Notes: generated from the sequence alone by a model not told the origin. Positions 7,343 through 14,898 are shown, counted from the stretch's first letter. The stretch is 15,449 nucleotides of DNA from Lachnospiraceae bacterium (GCA_017464045.1 JAFUEG010000245.1:1-15449); one strand, 5' to 3'. A program made the numbers and translations.

Positions 7343-8716
7343 ATGAAAAAATATGATGTAATTTTTGTAGGAAGCGGTCATGCCTGCTGGCACGGTGCCC
7401 TCATCTTAAAGCTTGCGGGAAAAAGCGTGGCACTTATAGAAAGAGACCTTTTGGGCGGAACCTGTACCAACTACGGATGTGATGCCAAGATTCTTCTTGA
7501 TTCTCCGTTTGAATTAAAGGAAGCTTTGGACAGATACGAGGGTATCGGTTTGGAAAGCAAAGCAGATATAAGCTGGAGCAACCTTATGAAATACAAAAAA
7601 GAGGTTATCGAATTTATGCCGACTGCCTTAGAGGGAATGTTTGACGGCATGGGCTTTGACATACTGCGTGGCGAGGCAAGCTTTATAGATGCCAATACCA
7701 TAAAAGTGGGCGATGAAGAATATGTCGCAGACAAATTCGTAATCGGAACCGGTCAGGATTATATACCTCTTGATATAAAAGGAAAGGAACATTTCCATAA
7801 CTCACGCGACTTCTTATCACTTAATGAAATCCCTGAGCACGTTACCTTTGTAGGTGCCGGAATAATTTCCATGGAATTTGCATCCATAGCATTAAGTCTC
7901 GGAAGAAAGGTCGATATCGTTACCTCTGGCAAGAGAGCTCTCGGAGCGTATCCGCAAGCCTATGTAGAAAAAATAGTTGCTAAAATGAAAGCACAGGGTG
8001 CAAATTTTATATTTGAAGCAAGCGTTGAAGAGATTATCAAAAACGGCGAGGACTCCTACACTTTAAAGGGTGCAAACGGTCTTTCCATAGACACCAACTA
8101 CATCCTTGTTGCAGTTGGAAGAAAAGCAAATGTAGACGATCTCGGACTTGATAAGCTTGGCATCGAATACTCCGACAGAGGCATCAAGGTTGACAACCAT
8201 TTAAGAACCGCTGTTAAAAACATATATGCATCCGGTGATGTCATTGATAAGAAGATTCCAAAGCTTACACCGACAGCCGAATTTGAATCAAACTATATAG
8301 CACTCGACATCCTTGCTCCGATAAATGCACCGATTAAATATCCTGCAATTCCTAACCTTGTATTTACGCTTCCGCGTATTTCTCAGGTAGGAATTTCAAT
8401 AGACGAGGCAAAGAAGAATCCTTCATTATTCAGAGTCGAGGAGCTTGCCTTCGGCGAGTCCATGTCCTGGCTTAATAAAAATGAAAAGGATGCCCACATC
8501 ACTTATGTATTCGACAAATCCAACCACCTTGTAGGAGCGGCGGTTATGAGTGATGATGCCGGCTCATATATAGATGTTTTAACAATCATCATAAATAAAA
8601 AACTCGGAGTAAAGGATCTTAGCAAAATGATATTTGCATTCCCTACTCCGACATACGGACTCATCTCAACACTTATCCCTATTTTCCTAAAGGGCAAGCA
8701 AAAGGGTGAACAGTAA
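7343..8716 (+). CDS. FAD-dependent pyridine nucleotide-disulfide oxidoreductase, atypical C-terminus
   Basis: A 457-residue flavoprotein of the dihydrolipoamide dehydrogenase/glutathione reductase/mercuric reductase superfamily. It has an N-terminal FAD-binding GSGHAC stretch (10-15), a CTNYGC redox-active cysteine pair (Cys41, Cys46) inside GGTCTNYGC, a NAD(P)-binding GAGIISMEFAS (171-181), the second FAD motif YASGDV (295-300), and a dimerisation domain (about 335-450). The cysteine motif continues DAK where canonical members have IPSK. The C-terminal His-x-x-x-x-Glu dyad that serves as the base in lipoamide and glutathione reductases is absent: the position reads FAFPTPTYG (431-439). It is therefore unlikely to be a classical lipoamide dehydrogenase, and no 2-oxoacid dehydrogenase genes are nearby. 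The substrate is unknown. The start follows AAGGAGG (7328-7334). It stands alone, with its own promoter and terminator. Confidence 0.9.
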   Translation: MKKYDVIFVGSGHACWHGALILKLAGKSVALIERDLLGGTCTNYGCDAKILLDSPFELKEALDRYEGIGLESKADISWSNLMKYKKEVIEFMPTALEGMFDGMGFDILRGEASFIDANTIKVGDEEYVADKFVIGTGQDYIPLDIKGKEHFHNSRDFLSLNEIPEHVTFVGAGIISMEFASIALSLGRKVDIVTSGKRALGAYPQAYVEKIVAKMKAQGANFIFEASVEEIIKNGEDSYTLKGANGLSIDTNYILVAVGRKANVDDLGLDKLGIEYSDRGIKVDNHLRTAVKNIYASGDVIDKKIPKLTPTAEFESNYIALDILAPINAPIKYPAIPNLVFTLPRISQVGISIDEAKKNPSLFRVEELAFGESMSWLNKNEKDAHITYVFDKSNHLVGAAVMSDDAGSYIDVLTIIINKKLGVKDLSKMIFAFPTPTYGLISTLIPIFLKGKQKGEQ

Positions 8717-8735
8717 AATCAAATCAGAATGCAAC

Positions 8736-8764
8736 AAGGGGACAGGCATCTCGCCTGTCCCCTT
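8736..8764. terminator. Rho-independent terminator after the oxidoreductase gene
   Basis: A 12-bp GC-rich stem (GGGGACAGGC at 8738-8747 with its complement at 8753-8762, flanked by AA/TT pairs) and a 5-nt loop, 19 nt after the oxidoreductase stop. The trailing T-run is short. It sits between converging transcripts and may also stop transcription from the tRNA-Ser side. Confidence 0.8.
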
Positions 8765-8779
8765 ATCATATTACTAAAG

Positions 8780-8867
8780 CGGAGACGGCGGGATTCGAAC
8801 CCGCGTGCCGGTTGCCCGGCTAACTGATTTCGAGTCAGCCCCGTTATGACCACTTCGATACGTCTCC
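8780..8867 (-). tRNA. tRNA-Ser (anticodon CGA, reads UCG)
   Basis: An 88-nt class II tRNA on the minus strand. The acceptor stem pairs GGAGACG with CGTCTCC and the discriminator base is G, as in serine tRNAs. The anticodon loop CTCGAAA gives CGA (8830-8832). A long variable arm has a GCCGG/CCGGC stem with a GCAA loop, and the T arm is GCGGG-TTCGAAT-CCCGC. The CCA end is not encoded (GCTTTA follows), so the product depends on the Cca enzyme, whose gene is in this window. Its 5' end is only 9 nt from hairpin element B, leaving no room for an independent upstream promoter outside the hairpin. Confidence 0.97.
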
Positions 8868-8876
8868 ATGCTTTTC

Positions 8877-8959
8877 TTAACGACTGTTTATAAAAATGTA
8901 CACGCATATCTCGCTGACGCTCACGATATGCTTTGCACATTTTTATAAACAGTCGTTAA
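8877..8959. repeat. Hairpin element B (shared-core inverted repeat)
   Basis: Perfect 23-bp outer arms (8877-8899 and 8937-8959), an asymmetric internal loop (ACAC against TTTGC) and an inner stem GCATATC/GATATGC (8904-8910, 8925-8931). It begins 16 nt after the pgcA stop, so it is well placed to terminate pgcA: the descending arm carries a T5 run on either strand. Its core matches the element at 6954-7020 while its arms differ. Confidence 0.9.
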
Positions 8960-8975
8960 AGAAATTAATATTTAA

Positions 8976-10703
8976 TTATAAAAGATGCTCTATCATCTTC
9001 ATGACTGCCTGGCCGAATTCATCTGATAATCTATCGGCGTCTGCGATGCTTGTACCAACTACACCATAATAGAACTTTATCTTAGGCTCTGTTCCGGATG
9101 GTCTTACGCAAAGCCATGCACCGTCCTCGAGGTCATAGTAAACTACATTTGACTTTGGAAGTCCGGTTGGAAGTACAGCCTTGTTTATCATATTGGTGGA
9201 AGTATCGTTGTCATAGTTACGTGCCCAAAGAACCTTGTAGCCGGCAATCTGCTCCGGTGTGTTGTTCTTAAGATGATCCATGATTTCTTTTATCTTCTCA
9301 CTTCCATCTATACCTTTTAAGGTAAGTGTCTGGATACCATCCTTATAGTATCCGTACTTGTCATACATTTCTATCATCGCATCCCAAAGTGTCATGTCCT
9401 TTGAGCGATAGTAAGCTGCTGCCTCGCAAATCGCCATGGTAGCAACGATTGCGTCCTTATCTCTTGCATGTGTTCCGATGAGACAGCCGTAGCTTTCCTC
9501 AAATCCGAACAGATATGTACCCTCACCCTTGGTTTCGAAATTAAGTATCTGCTGTCCGATATATTTGAAACCGGTAAGTGTTTCGATTACCTTTACACCG
9601 TAATGCTTTGCTATGGCATCTGCAAGGTTTGTGGTTACGATTGTCTTTATAAGTACTCCGTCCTCCGGAAGTCCCTTTGTAGCCTGTATCTGGCTTATCT
9701 CATAATCTGCAAGAAGACTTCCTGACATATTTCCGGTAAGGCAATGGTACTCGCCCTGCTTATCCTTTACATATACACCGAGTCTGTCGGCATCCGGATC
9801 GGTTGCAAGAACCACATCCGCATCTCTTTCCTTTGCAAGCTTAAGTGCAAGCTCAAAAGCTTCTGCTGCTTCAGGATTAGGATAACTTACTGTTGGGAAT
9901 TCTCCGTCCGGCATCTCCTGTTCAGGAACAACATATACATTTTCAAATCCAAGCTCACGAAGTATTCTTCTGGCAGGGATATTTCCTGTTCCGTGAAGCG
10001 GAGTATAAACTATCTTTAACTCGCTTCCATACTTATCTATACATTCCTGATGAATTACCTTTTTCTTTAACTCAGCCATATAAGCATCGTCAATTTCTTT
10101 TCCAATTATCTCATAAAGTCCCTCGTGGATTGCCTCAAGCTTTGGCATAGTTTTGGCATCCTGAACAGTTATGGACTTTACTTCCTTCATGATACCCGCG
10201 TCATGAGGCGGAGTAATCTGTGCGCCATCCTCCCAATAAACCTTATAGCCGTTATACTCAGGTGGATTATGGCTGGCAGTTATATTTATACCTGCTACAC
10301 ATCCAAGCTCTCTAACTGCAAATGACAACTCAGGCGTAGGTCTTAAGGACTCAAACACATATGCCTTTATACCATTTGCCGCAAGACAGAGTGCAGCAAC
10401 ATCTGCGAATTCGGGTGAACATCTTCTGGAATCAAAACATATAGCAACTCCCTTGGACTGTTTCTTTCTGTGAATAATATAATTAGCAAGACCCTGTGTA
10501 GCTTTTGCCACCACATAATTATTCATACGATTTATACCGGCACCGATTATACCTCTTAAACCTGCCGTACCAAATTCAAGGTCTGCGTAGAAACGCTCCT
10601 TTATCTCTTTCTCATCGTCCTTGATTGCAAGGAGCTCCTTCCTTGTTTCCTCACTGAAAAACGGATTAGTTGTCCATTCCTCATATATTTTCATGTAGTC
10701 CAT
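8976..10703 (-). CDS. pgcA: Phosphoglucomutase/phosphomannomutase (PgcA type)
   Basis: A cytosolic enzyme of 575 residues that interconverts glucose-6-phosphate and glucose-1-phosphate, feeding nucleotide sugars, glycogen and cell-envelope polymers. All four family motifs are intact: the phosphoserine loop TASHNPPEYNGYK with Ser144, the Mg-binding DPDADRLG (302-309), the sugar-binding GFEES (400-404) and the phosphate-binding RPSGTEP (534-540). Length and motif variants match the long alpha-phosphoglucomutase group (Bacillus PgcA, eukaryotic PGM2) rather than the shorter GlmM or ManB. The start follows AAGGAGG (10710-10716) at 6 nt; Met4 is possible but has no better site. It is 26 nt downstream of the lipoprotein gene and probably shares its transcript. 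Specificity for glucose over mannose is inferred from the subgroup. Confidence 0.95.
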   Translation of the reverse strand: MDYMKIYEEWTTNPFFSEETRKELLAIKDDEKEIKERFYADLEFGTAGLRGIIGAGINRMNNYVVAKATQGLANYIIHRKKQSKGVAICFDSRRCSPEFADVAALCLAANGIKAYVFESLRPTPELSFAVRELGCVAGINITASHNPPEYNGYKVYWEDGAQITPPHDAGIMKEVKSITVQDAKTMPKLEAIHEGLYEIIGKEIDDAYMAELKKKVIHQECIDKYGSELKIVYTPLHGTGNIPARRILRELGFENVYVVPEQEMPDGEFPTVSYPNPEAAEAFELALKLAKERDADVVLATDPDADRLGVYVKDKQGEYHCLTGNMSGSLLADYEISQIQATKGLPEDGVLIKTIVTTNLADAIAKHYGVKVIETLTGFKYIGQQILNFETKGEGTYLFGFEESYGCLIGTHARDKDAIVATMAICEAAAYYRSKDMTLWDAMIEMYDKYGYYKDGIQTLTLKGIDGSEKIKEIMDHLKNNTPEQIAGYKVLWARNYDNDTSTNMINKAVLPTGLPKSNVVYYDLEDGAWLCVRPSGTEPKIKFYYGVVGTSIADADRLSDEFGQAVMKMIEHLL

Positions 10704-10729
10704 GATGTTCCTCCTTATACGTATTTGCT

Positions 10730-12112
10730 CTAATAATCTATATTAATCAAGTCTGTCAATGTAGTAAGGTCATCGAAGCTGTACTCGTCGTCCTTACCGT
10801 CATCAGCTGCCTGGATAGTATAACTCTTGATCAGACTGCCTGTCTGATATAAAACTATGGTATGCGTTCCGACCACTTTCTGGAAGGTCACAGGCGCATA
10901 TCCCACATAATTTCCATCTACATAAACACCTGCTCCAACCGGTGTTTTTACTGTTATTGTATTTTCTGTTGCACCCATGTAGGTTTCTGTAGTCCTTGCA
11001 CTCTCACTTGTGCTGCTTACAGTTTCTGAATTATTATCCGAATCGGTTTCTGTATCAGTTTCCTGACTATCATCTTCGGTATCTTCAGTATCCTCACTAT
11101 CCTCAGTTGTTGATGCATCTTCATCCTCAACAAGTTCAAAGGTGTAGGTCTTAACCGGTTCAGATATTTTAAAGCTTCCGTTAAAGTTCTTGTACCCTTC
11201 CGCCTTTATTTTAAGACCATACGAACCGTAAAGTCCGGTAAATGTATGTGCCACACAAAGACTGCCATTTACATAAACCTCTGCTTCAGCAGGTGTAACA
11301 GCAAATGTAATGGTTCCCGACGGAATAGCTATGTCGCCTACGTTAATCTCCGTCTCCTCACCTTTTTTTATTGTGACCTCTTTGCTGCTGCTATATCCAT
11401 TGTTATTGATTCTAAGTGTATATGTTCCCTCTCTTACAGCAATAAGCATATCCGGTGTTACCGGAACGATTACATCGTAACCAATCTCAACCATACCGCC
11501 CACATAGGTATCCTGGTTGATAAGACGTGCATATCCATGGCCTATATCTATAACGCACGAAATCAAGGTCCCATTCAATAAATAAAGTGTAACCTGATCC
11601 TCTGTATTTACTTCCATTACACTCTTGGCAACTCCATCATCAAATGCAAGTGCATACTCCGACAGCTTACATGATGTACCCTTATATGTAGCCTTTTTAT
11701 TTGCCACATCAGCAGAAAACTTATTTACATTTTTCACAACCTGAACATTACTGCTTGCTGCAACACTAATCAGCCTTTGAGTGTCAGAATAATAAGTTAT
11801 ATCCACAACACTTCCGACAGGTATATCACTTATAATAAGATTATTGCCATAGGTATCCGTTACACTTACTCCCCCATGATATCCAAGCACAATTTGCTCG
11901 CCTGTTACATAATTAAGAAATGTAATATCATTGGTTTCCGTATCACGTTTAATCATTACTGCTGTCATGGACTCTTCGGTATGATACTTTGAAATGTCTT
12001 CCGTATCGCTGTCATATACCTTTACTTTACCCTTACCTGCACATGCTGTAAGTACAACAGATGAGAGACATAAAAGCAGTAATGCAAAAATCAAAAAGAC
12101 ATTTTTATGCAT
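10730..12112 (-). CDS. PEGA-domain lipoprotein
   Basis: A predicted surface lipoprotein of 460 residues. From the chosen start there is a short basic N-terminus, a hydrophobic helix and a lipobox LTAC with the lipidated Cys at residue 24. Then come an N-terminal beta-rich region (about 27-215), a PEGA-like repeat with VREGTYTLRINNNGY (about 226-240), a second PEGA repeat (about 264-330, VYVNGSLC then GLKIKAEGYK), an acidic Ser/Thr linker (about 331-377) and a third PEGA repeat (about 383-435, VYVDGNYVG). PEGA repeats are extracytoplasmic beta-sandwich modules related to S-layer and envelope proteins. The ATG at 12112 is preferred over the upstream ATG at 12142: AAGGTGG (12118-12124) precedes it at 5 nt, and the -10 box (12134-12139) overlaps the longer reading frame. 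Its function is unknown. pgcA follows closely. Confidence 0.85.
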   Translation of the reverse strand: MHKNVFLIFALLLLCLSSVVLTACAGKGKVKVYDSDTEDISKYHTEESMTAVMIKRDTETNDITFLNYVTGEQIVLGYHGGVSVTDTYGNNLIISDIPVGSVVDITYYSDTQRLISVAASSNVQVVKNVNKFSADVANKKATYKGTSCKLSEYALAFDDGVAKSVMEVNTEDQVTLYLLNGTLISCVIDIGHGYARLINQDTYVGGMVEIGYDVIVPVTPDMLIAVREGTYTLRINNNGYSSSKEVTIKKGEETEINVGDIAIPSGTITFAVTPAEAEVYVNGSLCVAHTFTGLYGSYGLKIKAEGYKNFNGSFKISEPVKTYTFELVEDEDASTTEDSEDTEDTEDDSQETDTETDSDNNSETVSSTSESARTTETYMGATENTITVKTPVGAGVYVDGNYVGYAPVTFQKVVGTHTIVLYQTGSLIKSYTIQAADDGKDDEYSFDDLTTLTDLINIDY

Positions 12113-12133
12113 ATTTACCACCTTAACTTCTGT

Positions 12134-12162
12134 ATTATACAAGATTTTATTTTAAATGTGAA
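12134..12162 (-). promoter_or_regulatory. Sigma-A promoter of the PEGA lipoprotein (and pgcA)
   Basis: On the minus strand TTCACA (12157-12162), a 17-nt spacer and a perfect TATAAT (12134-12139). The start of transcription falls near 12127, immediately before the ribosome binding site at 12118-12124. It begins 14 nt after the stop of the CotS-like gene, which separates the two transcription units. Confidence 0.8.
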
Positions 12163-12175
12163 TACCTTAATTATG

Positions 12176-13249
12176 CTAAATTTCCAAATAATATCTGTTC
12201 AATTTGCCAAGTAATGCCTGTTTTTGCTCCTCTTCACTGATAATTTTACCGATTTTTTCCATCATTTTAGGCGAAATCCAATTTTTAGGAGCATTTATAT
12301 ATTGATTGGAAAGTTTATAAAATTTTTCCGGATAAAGATATAAAATATAGATATATTCCATATCATTTTTACTTAATTTATATATTTTATCATATTCCTC
12401 CAAAATCTCACACATTATATCGAAGCTATAATTATTTTTTTCAACCATTTTCCTCATAAAATGATATAAATCATTTAGCTGATTACCAACATAAAACTTA
12501 TCAAATCCAACTGTTGCCAATTTTATTATTCCTAAATCATCTGCATTATTATTCATTTTTTCTACAGGAACCGAATCATCAGCCTCGCCTTTCTTTATAT
12601 AAGAATCATACTCCTCATCAAGAACAAGTATACTATGTTGGTTATACATGCCATGGCAATATCCGACATGATTTTTCATCATTTCAAGATTATTTCGATT
12701 TATTTTATTTTCACAATCTACAGCCTGTTTATAAAAAAATTCATAATTGTCCAGAAAAAGTTCTTCAAATTTTTTCTTACTTTTTCTTTTTATCATAAAA
12801 TTTTTTACGCGCTTAAGTTCCTGGTTTCTTTTTTTGAAGTCACTGTTAAGTCTTATATGAACATCCTTTTCCGTAGTTTCAAATATTTTTCTGCTGACTA
12901 TATGAAACTTAGCCAGATTTTTTACTGCAGCTTTAATCTCATCATGATTTGAAGTATCTATCTCTCTTCCGGAAAAAAAACTACGCATAACATATCCATT
13001 TCCATATCTGTCATAGGATACAAGTTCACCTTCATTATTATTTATGCATCGATCTATCAAAGGAAAACCCTGCTCATATAATTTTTCTTTAAATTGATAC
13101 TCGACATTAAGCCTGCTTTCATTGACATCAAGCTGCTTTAACTGCCTGATGCCTTTATCTGTTTTCAGTATAAATGAGCCTCGTCCCCTCGTCGTTTGGA
13201 AAATTTCCATATCGTACGTATCATAATCATCAGACATTTTATCAGCCAA
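12176..13249 (-). CDS. CotS-like spore-coat kinase-fold protein, probable pseudokinase
   Basis: A 357-residue protein resembling the CotS/YsxE/YutH group, spore-coat proteins with an aminoglycoside-phosphotransferase (kinase) fold. In the longer numbering from 13270, GRGSFILKT (29-37) and LKQLDVNE look like the N-lobe strands, and NGYVMRSFFSGREID (91-105) is the hinge followed by the usual S-G-R-E. A lysine-rich helical stretch (about 145-190) follows, then CHGMYNQHSIL (205-215), the catalytic loop. Related kinases have CHGD; here Met208 replaces the catalytic Asp, and the metal-binding segment reads VGFDK, so catalysis is doubtful. The TTG start at 13249 is preferred because GGAGGGG (13255-13261) precedes it by 5 nt; the TTG at 13270 has no such site. 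A sporulation-type promoter lies just upstream. The family is assigned by pattern, not by search. Confidence 0.72.
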   Translation of the reverse strand: MADKMSDDYDTYDMEIFQTTRGRGSFILKTDKGIRQLKQLDVNESRLNVEYQFKEKLYEQGFPLIDRCINNNEGELVSYDRYGNGYVMRSFFSGREIDTSNHDEIKAAVKNLAKFHIVSRKIFETTEKDVHIRLNSDFKKRNQELKRVKNFMIKRKSKKKFEELFLDNYEFFYKQAVDCENKINRNNLEMMKNHVGYCHGMYNQHSILVLDEEYDSYIKKGEADDSVPVEKMNNNADDLGIIKLATVGFDKFYVGNQLNDLYHFMRKMVEKNNYSFDIMCEILEEYDKIYKLSKNDMEYIYILYLYPEKFYKLSNQYINAPKNWISPKMMEKIGKIISEEEQKQALLGKLNRYYLEI

Positions 13250-13278
13250 AAAATCCCCTCCAAATATCAATCTTGTTA

Positions 13279-13308
13279 ATTGTATGTTTGAAGGGGAAAT
13301 TTAATTCC
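13279..13308 (-). promoter_or_regulatory. Sporulation-type (sigma-E-like) promoter of the CotS-like gene
   Basis: CATACAAT (13279-13286, minus strand) equals the sigma-E -10 consensus. GGAATTAA (13301-13308), 14 nt upstream, is a weaker -35 candidate. The start would be near 13272, about 11 nt before the ribosome binding site. The strong -10 and the gene family agree; the -35 match is poor. Confidence 0.5.
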
Positions 13309-13380
13309 TGTTGAAGGAAATTTCAAAGATATTATTTTGATACATCTTTAGCTGCCTAAATGAGAATTTATTATTTATTC

Positions 13381-14748
13381 CTATTCATAAATTTTCTTTT
13401 TGGCCAGCTCAAGCAGCTTGTCCCTGCTATTGAATCCGGGTTCATCCAAAACGGCATCTAACAAATACTTAAGCATATCACCCATAGCTTTTCCCGGTTT
13501 CATGCCAAGCTCCATAAGATCATTTCCACCAATTGCAAGGTCTGATATTTTAAGACATTGATTTTCTCTTACAACCATCTCGTATATGCTTTTAAGTCTG
13601 CTAGTATTTTCGACCTTATAACTCTGATTATAATCACTTTGTGCCAGCCTGTCAGCTTCCCTTATTGTAATGAAATCTTCAAAATTTTCTTTTCCAAGTT
13701 TTGCAAGAAATCTTCTAACGGATTTTACCCCAATCTCTCCACCTATCCCATAATCATGATACAGCACAAGACGGACTACCCTGTCAATAGTTTCATTGTC
13801 AAACTTTAGCCTTTTTAGTATTTCCTGTGCCATCTTACTTCCAACAACATGATGCTCATAAAAATGGTCTACTCCATTTTCATCTGTAGTTCTGCAGGCA
13901 GGCTTTGCCACATCATGAAGCAATGCCGCATATCTAAGCACTACATTCTTTGGAACATTTTCCATTACCTTAATCGTATGTATTCCTACGGAATATAGAT
14001 GGTTCGGATTATGCTGTGGAGTTTCCATCATTGTATCAAATTCCGGTAAAAATATCCCGGTAAGTCCAAGCTCATATGCCATAACAAGCATACCGGGATT
14101 ATCCGAAGTTATAAGCTTAGTCAATTCTTCTCTTATTCTCTCAGCACTTATGTCACTTAAAAACCTTGCCTGTTTTTTCATCGCCTCTTTGGTTGGCTCA
14201 TCTATATCAAACCCAAGCTGTGCTGCAAACCTCACTGCACGAAGTATACGCAGCGCATCTTCATCAAATCTGTCAGACGGCACGCCCACACATCTGACTA
14301 TCTTACTTTTAAGGTCATCTTTTCCGCCAAATATATCGACCACACCTTCGCTGTCATTGTAAGCCATAGCGTTAATCGTAAAATCACGTCTTTTCAAATC
14401 CTCTTCAAGGCTTTTAGAAAATGTAACCTTCTTAGGTCTCCTATGATCCTCATAAATCCCATCGACACGATACGTCGTAACCTCAAATGCATACTCGCCA
14501 TCAAGACTATGTGCCTTATCCACAAGCACGGTAACCGTCCCATGCTGAAGTCCTGTATCCACAGTTTTTTTAAATATATCCTTAACCTGATACGGATTCG
14601 CAGAAGTAGTTATATCCCAATCATGAGGACGCTTGCCAAGCAGACTGTCCCTGACACAGCCACCTACTATGTACGCCTCAAAACCATTCTTATTAAGTTC
14701 ATCAATTATATATGCCGCACCCTTGGGCATCTTGATTTTTAAATCCAT
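13381..14748 (-). CDS. cca: CCA-adding tRNA nucleotidyltransferase
   Basis: Adds or repairs the 3' CCA of tRNAs using CTP and ATP. The 455-residue product has the class II polymerase head: GGCVRDSLLG (29-38), catalytic Asp43 and Asp45 in PHDWDIT, RRDFTINAMA (120-129), VDIFGGKDDL (137-146) and EDALRILRAVRFAAQLGF (163-180). An HD phosphohydrolase domain follows, with AALLHDVAKP (His278-Asp279), EHHVVGS (298-304) and YHDYG (330-334). The head-HD layout is common in Firmicutes; the HD part may hydrolyse phosphate groups on damaged tRNA ends. The start follows GGAAGA (14758-14763) at 9 nt. A micro-ORF with a tandem repeat ends 2 nt before it. The tRNA-Ser gene here lacks an encoded CCA, in keeping with an essential Cca. 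Confidence 0.96.
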   Translation of the reverse strand: MDLKIKMPKGAAYIIDELNKNGFEAYIVGGCVRDSLLGKRPHDWDITTSANPYQVKDIFKKTVDTGLQHGTVTVLVDKAHSLDGEYAFEVTTYRVDGIYEDHRRPKKVTFSKSLEEDLKRRDFTINAMAYNDSEGVVDIFGGKDDLKSKIVRCVGVPSDRFDEDALRILRAVRFAAQLGFDIDEPTKEAMKKQARFLSDISAERIREELTKLITSDNPGMLVMAYELGLTGIFLPEFDTMMETPQHNPNHLYSVGIHTIKVMENVPKNVVLRYAALLHDVAKPACRTTDENGVDHFYEHHVVGSKMAQEILKRLKFDNETIDRVVRLVLYHDYGIGGEIGVKSVRRFLAKLGKENFEDFITIREADRLAQSDYNQSYKVENTSRLKSIYEMVVRENQCLKISDLAIGGNDLMELGMKPGKAMGDMLKYLLDAVLDEPGFNSRDKLLELAKKKIYE

Positions 14749-14750
14749 AC

Positions 14751-14810
14751 TTACTTATCTTCCATAATCACTTTAGAGTATACGTTCAAATCTAAACTTA
14801 CTTTTTTCAT
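14751..14810 (-). CDS. Micro-ORF in the cca leader (possible leader peptide)
   Basis: A 19-codon frame, MKKVSLDLNVYSKVIMEDK, ends in TAA 2 nt before the cca ATG and is in a different frame from cca. The 45-bp repeat spanning it is 15 codons long, so both copies are read in the same frame, and they differ by one silent change (Leu TTA/TTG) and one Phe/Ser change. The ribosome binding site before its ATG is weak (AAAGTG). It may be a translated coupling peptide or simply open by chance. Confidence 0.3.
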   Translation of the reverse strand: MKKVSLDLNVYSKVIMEDK

Positions 14811-14839
14811 AATCACTTTAAAGTATACGTTTAAATCTA
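14763..14839. repeat. 45-bp tandem repeat before cca (two copies)
   Basis: The 32-bp segment at 14763-14794 recurs at 14808-14839 with two differences (30 of 32 identical), so the period is exactly 45 bp. The flanking ACTTACTT also repeats in part. The first bases of cca (ATGGATTTAAA) resemble the repeat's AGATTTAAA, suggesting the duplicated unit overlaps the original start region. Confidence 0.8.
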
Positions 14840-14898
14840 TACTATTATTTTTATTACATCAAACGTTTTTTCAATTGTAGCATTATAAATTTATCTAC

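Noticed and set aside
8719..8940. 73-codon minus-strand frame
   Set aside because: It runs through the terminator, the whole tRNA-Ser gene and half of hairpin B, so it cannot be a real protein gene.
13250..13270. TTG at 13270 as the start of the CotS-like gene
   Set aside because: The GGAGGGG ribosome binding site would lie inside the coding region; the TTG at 13249 has correct spacing and fits the predicted promoter.
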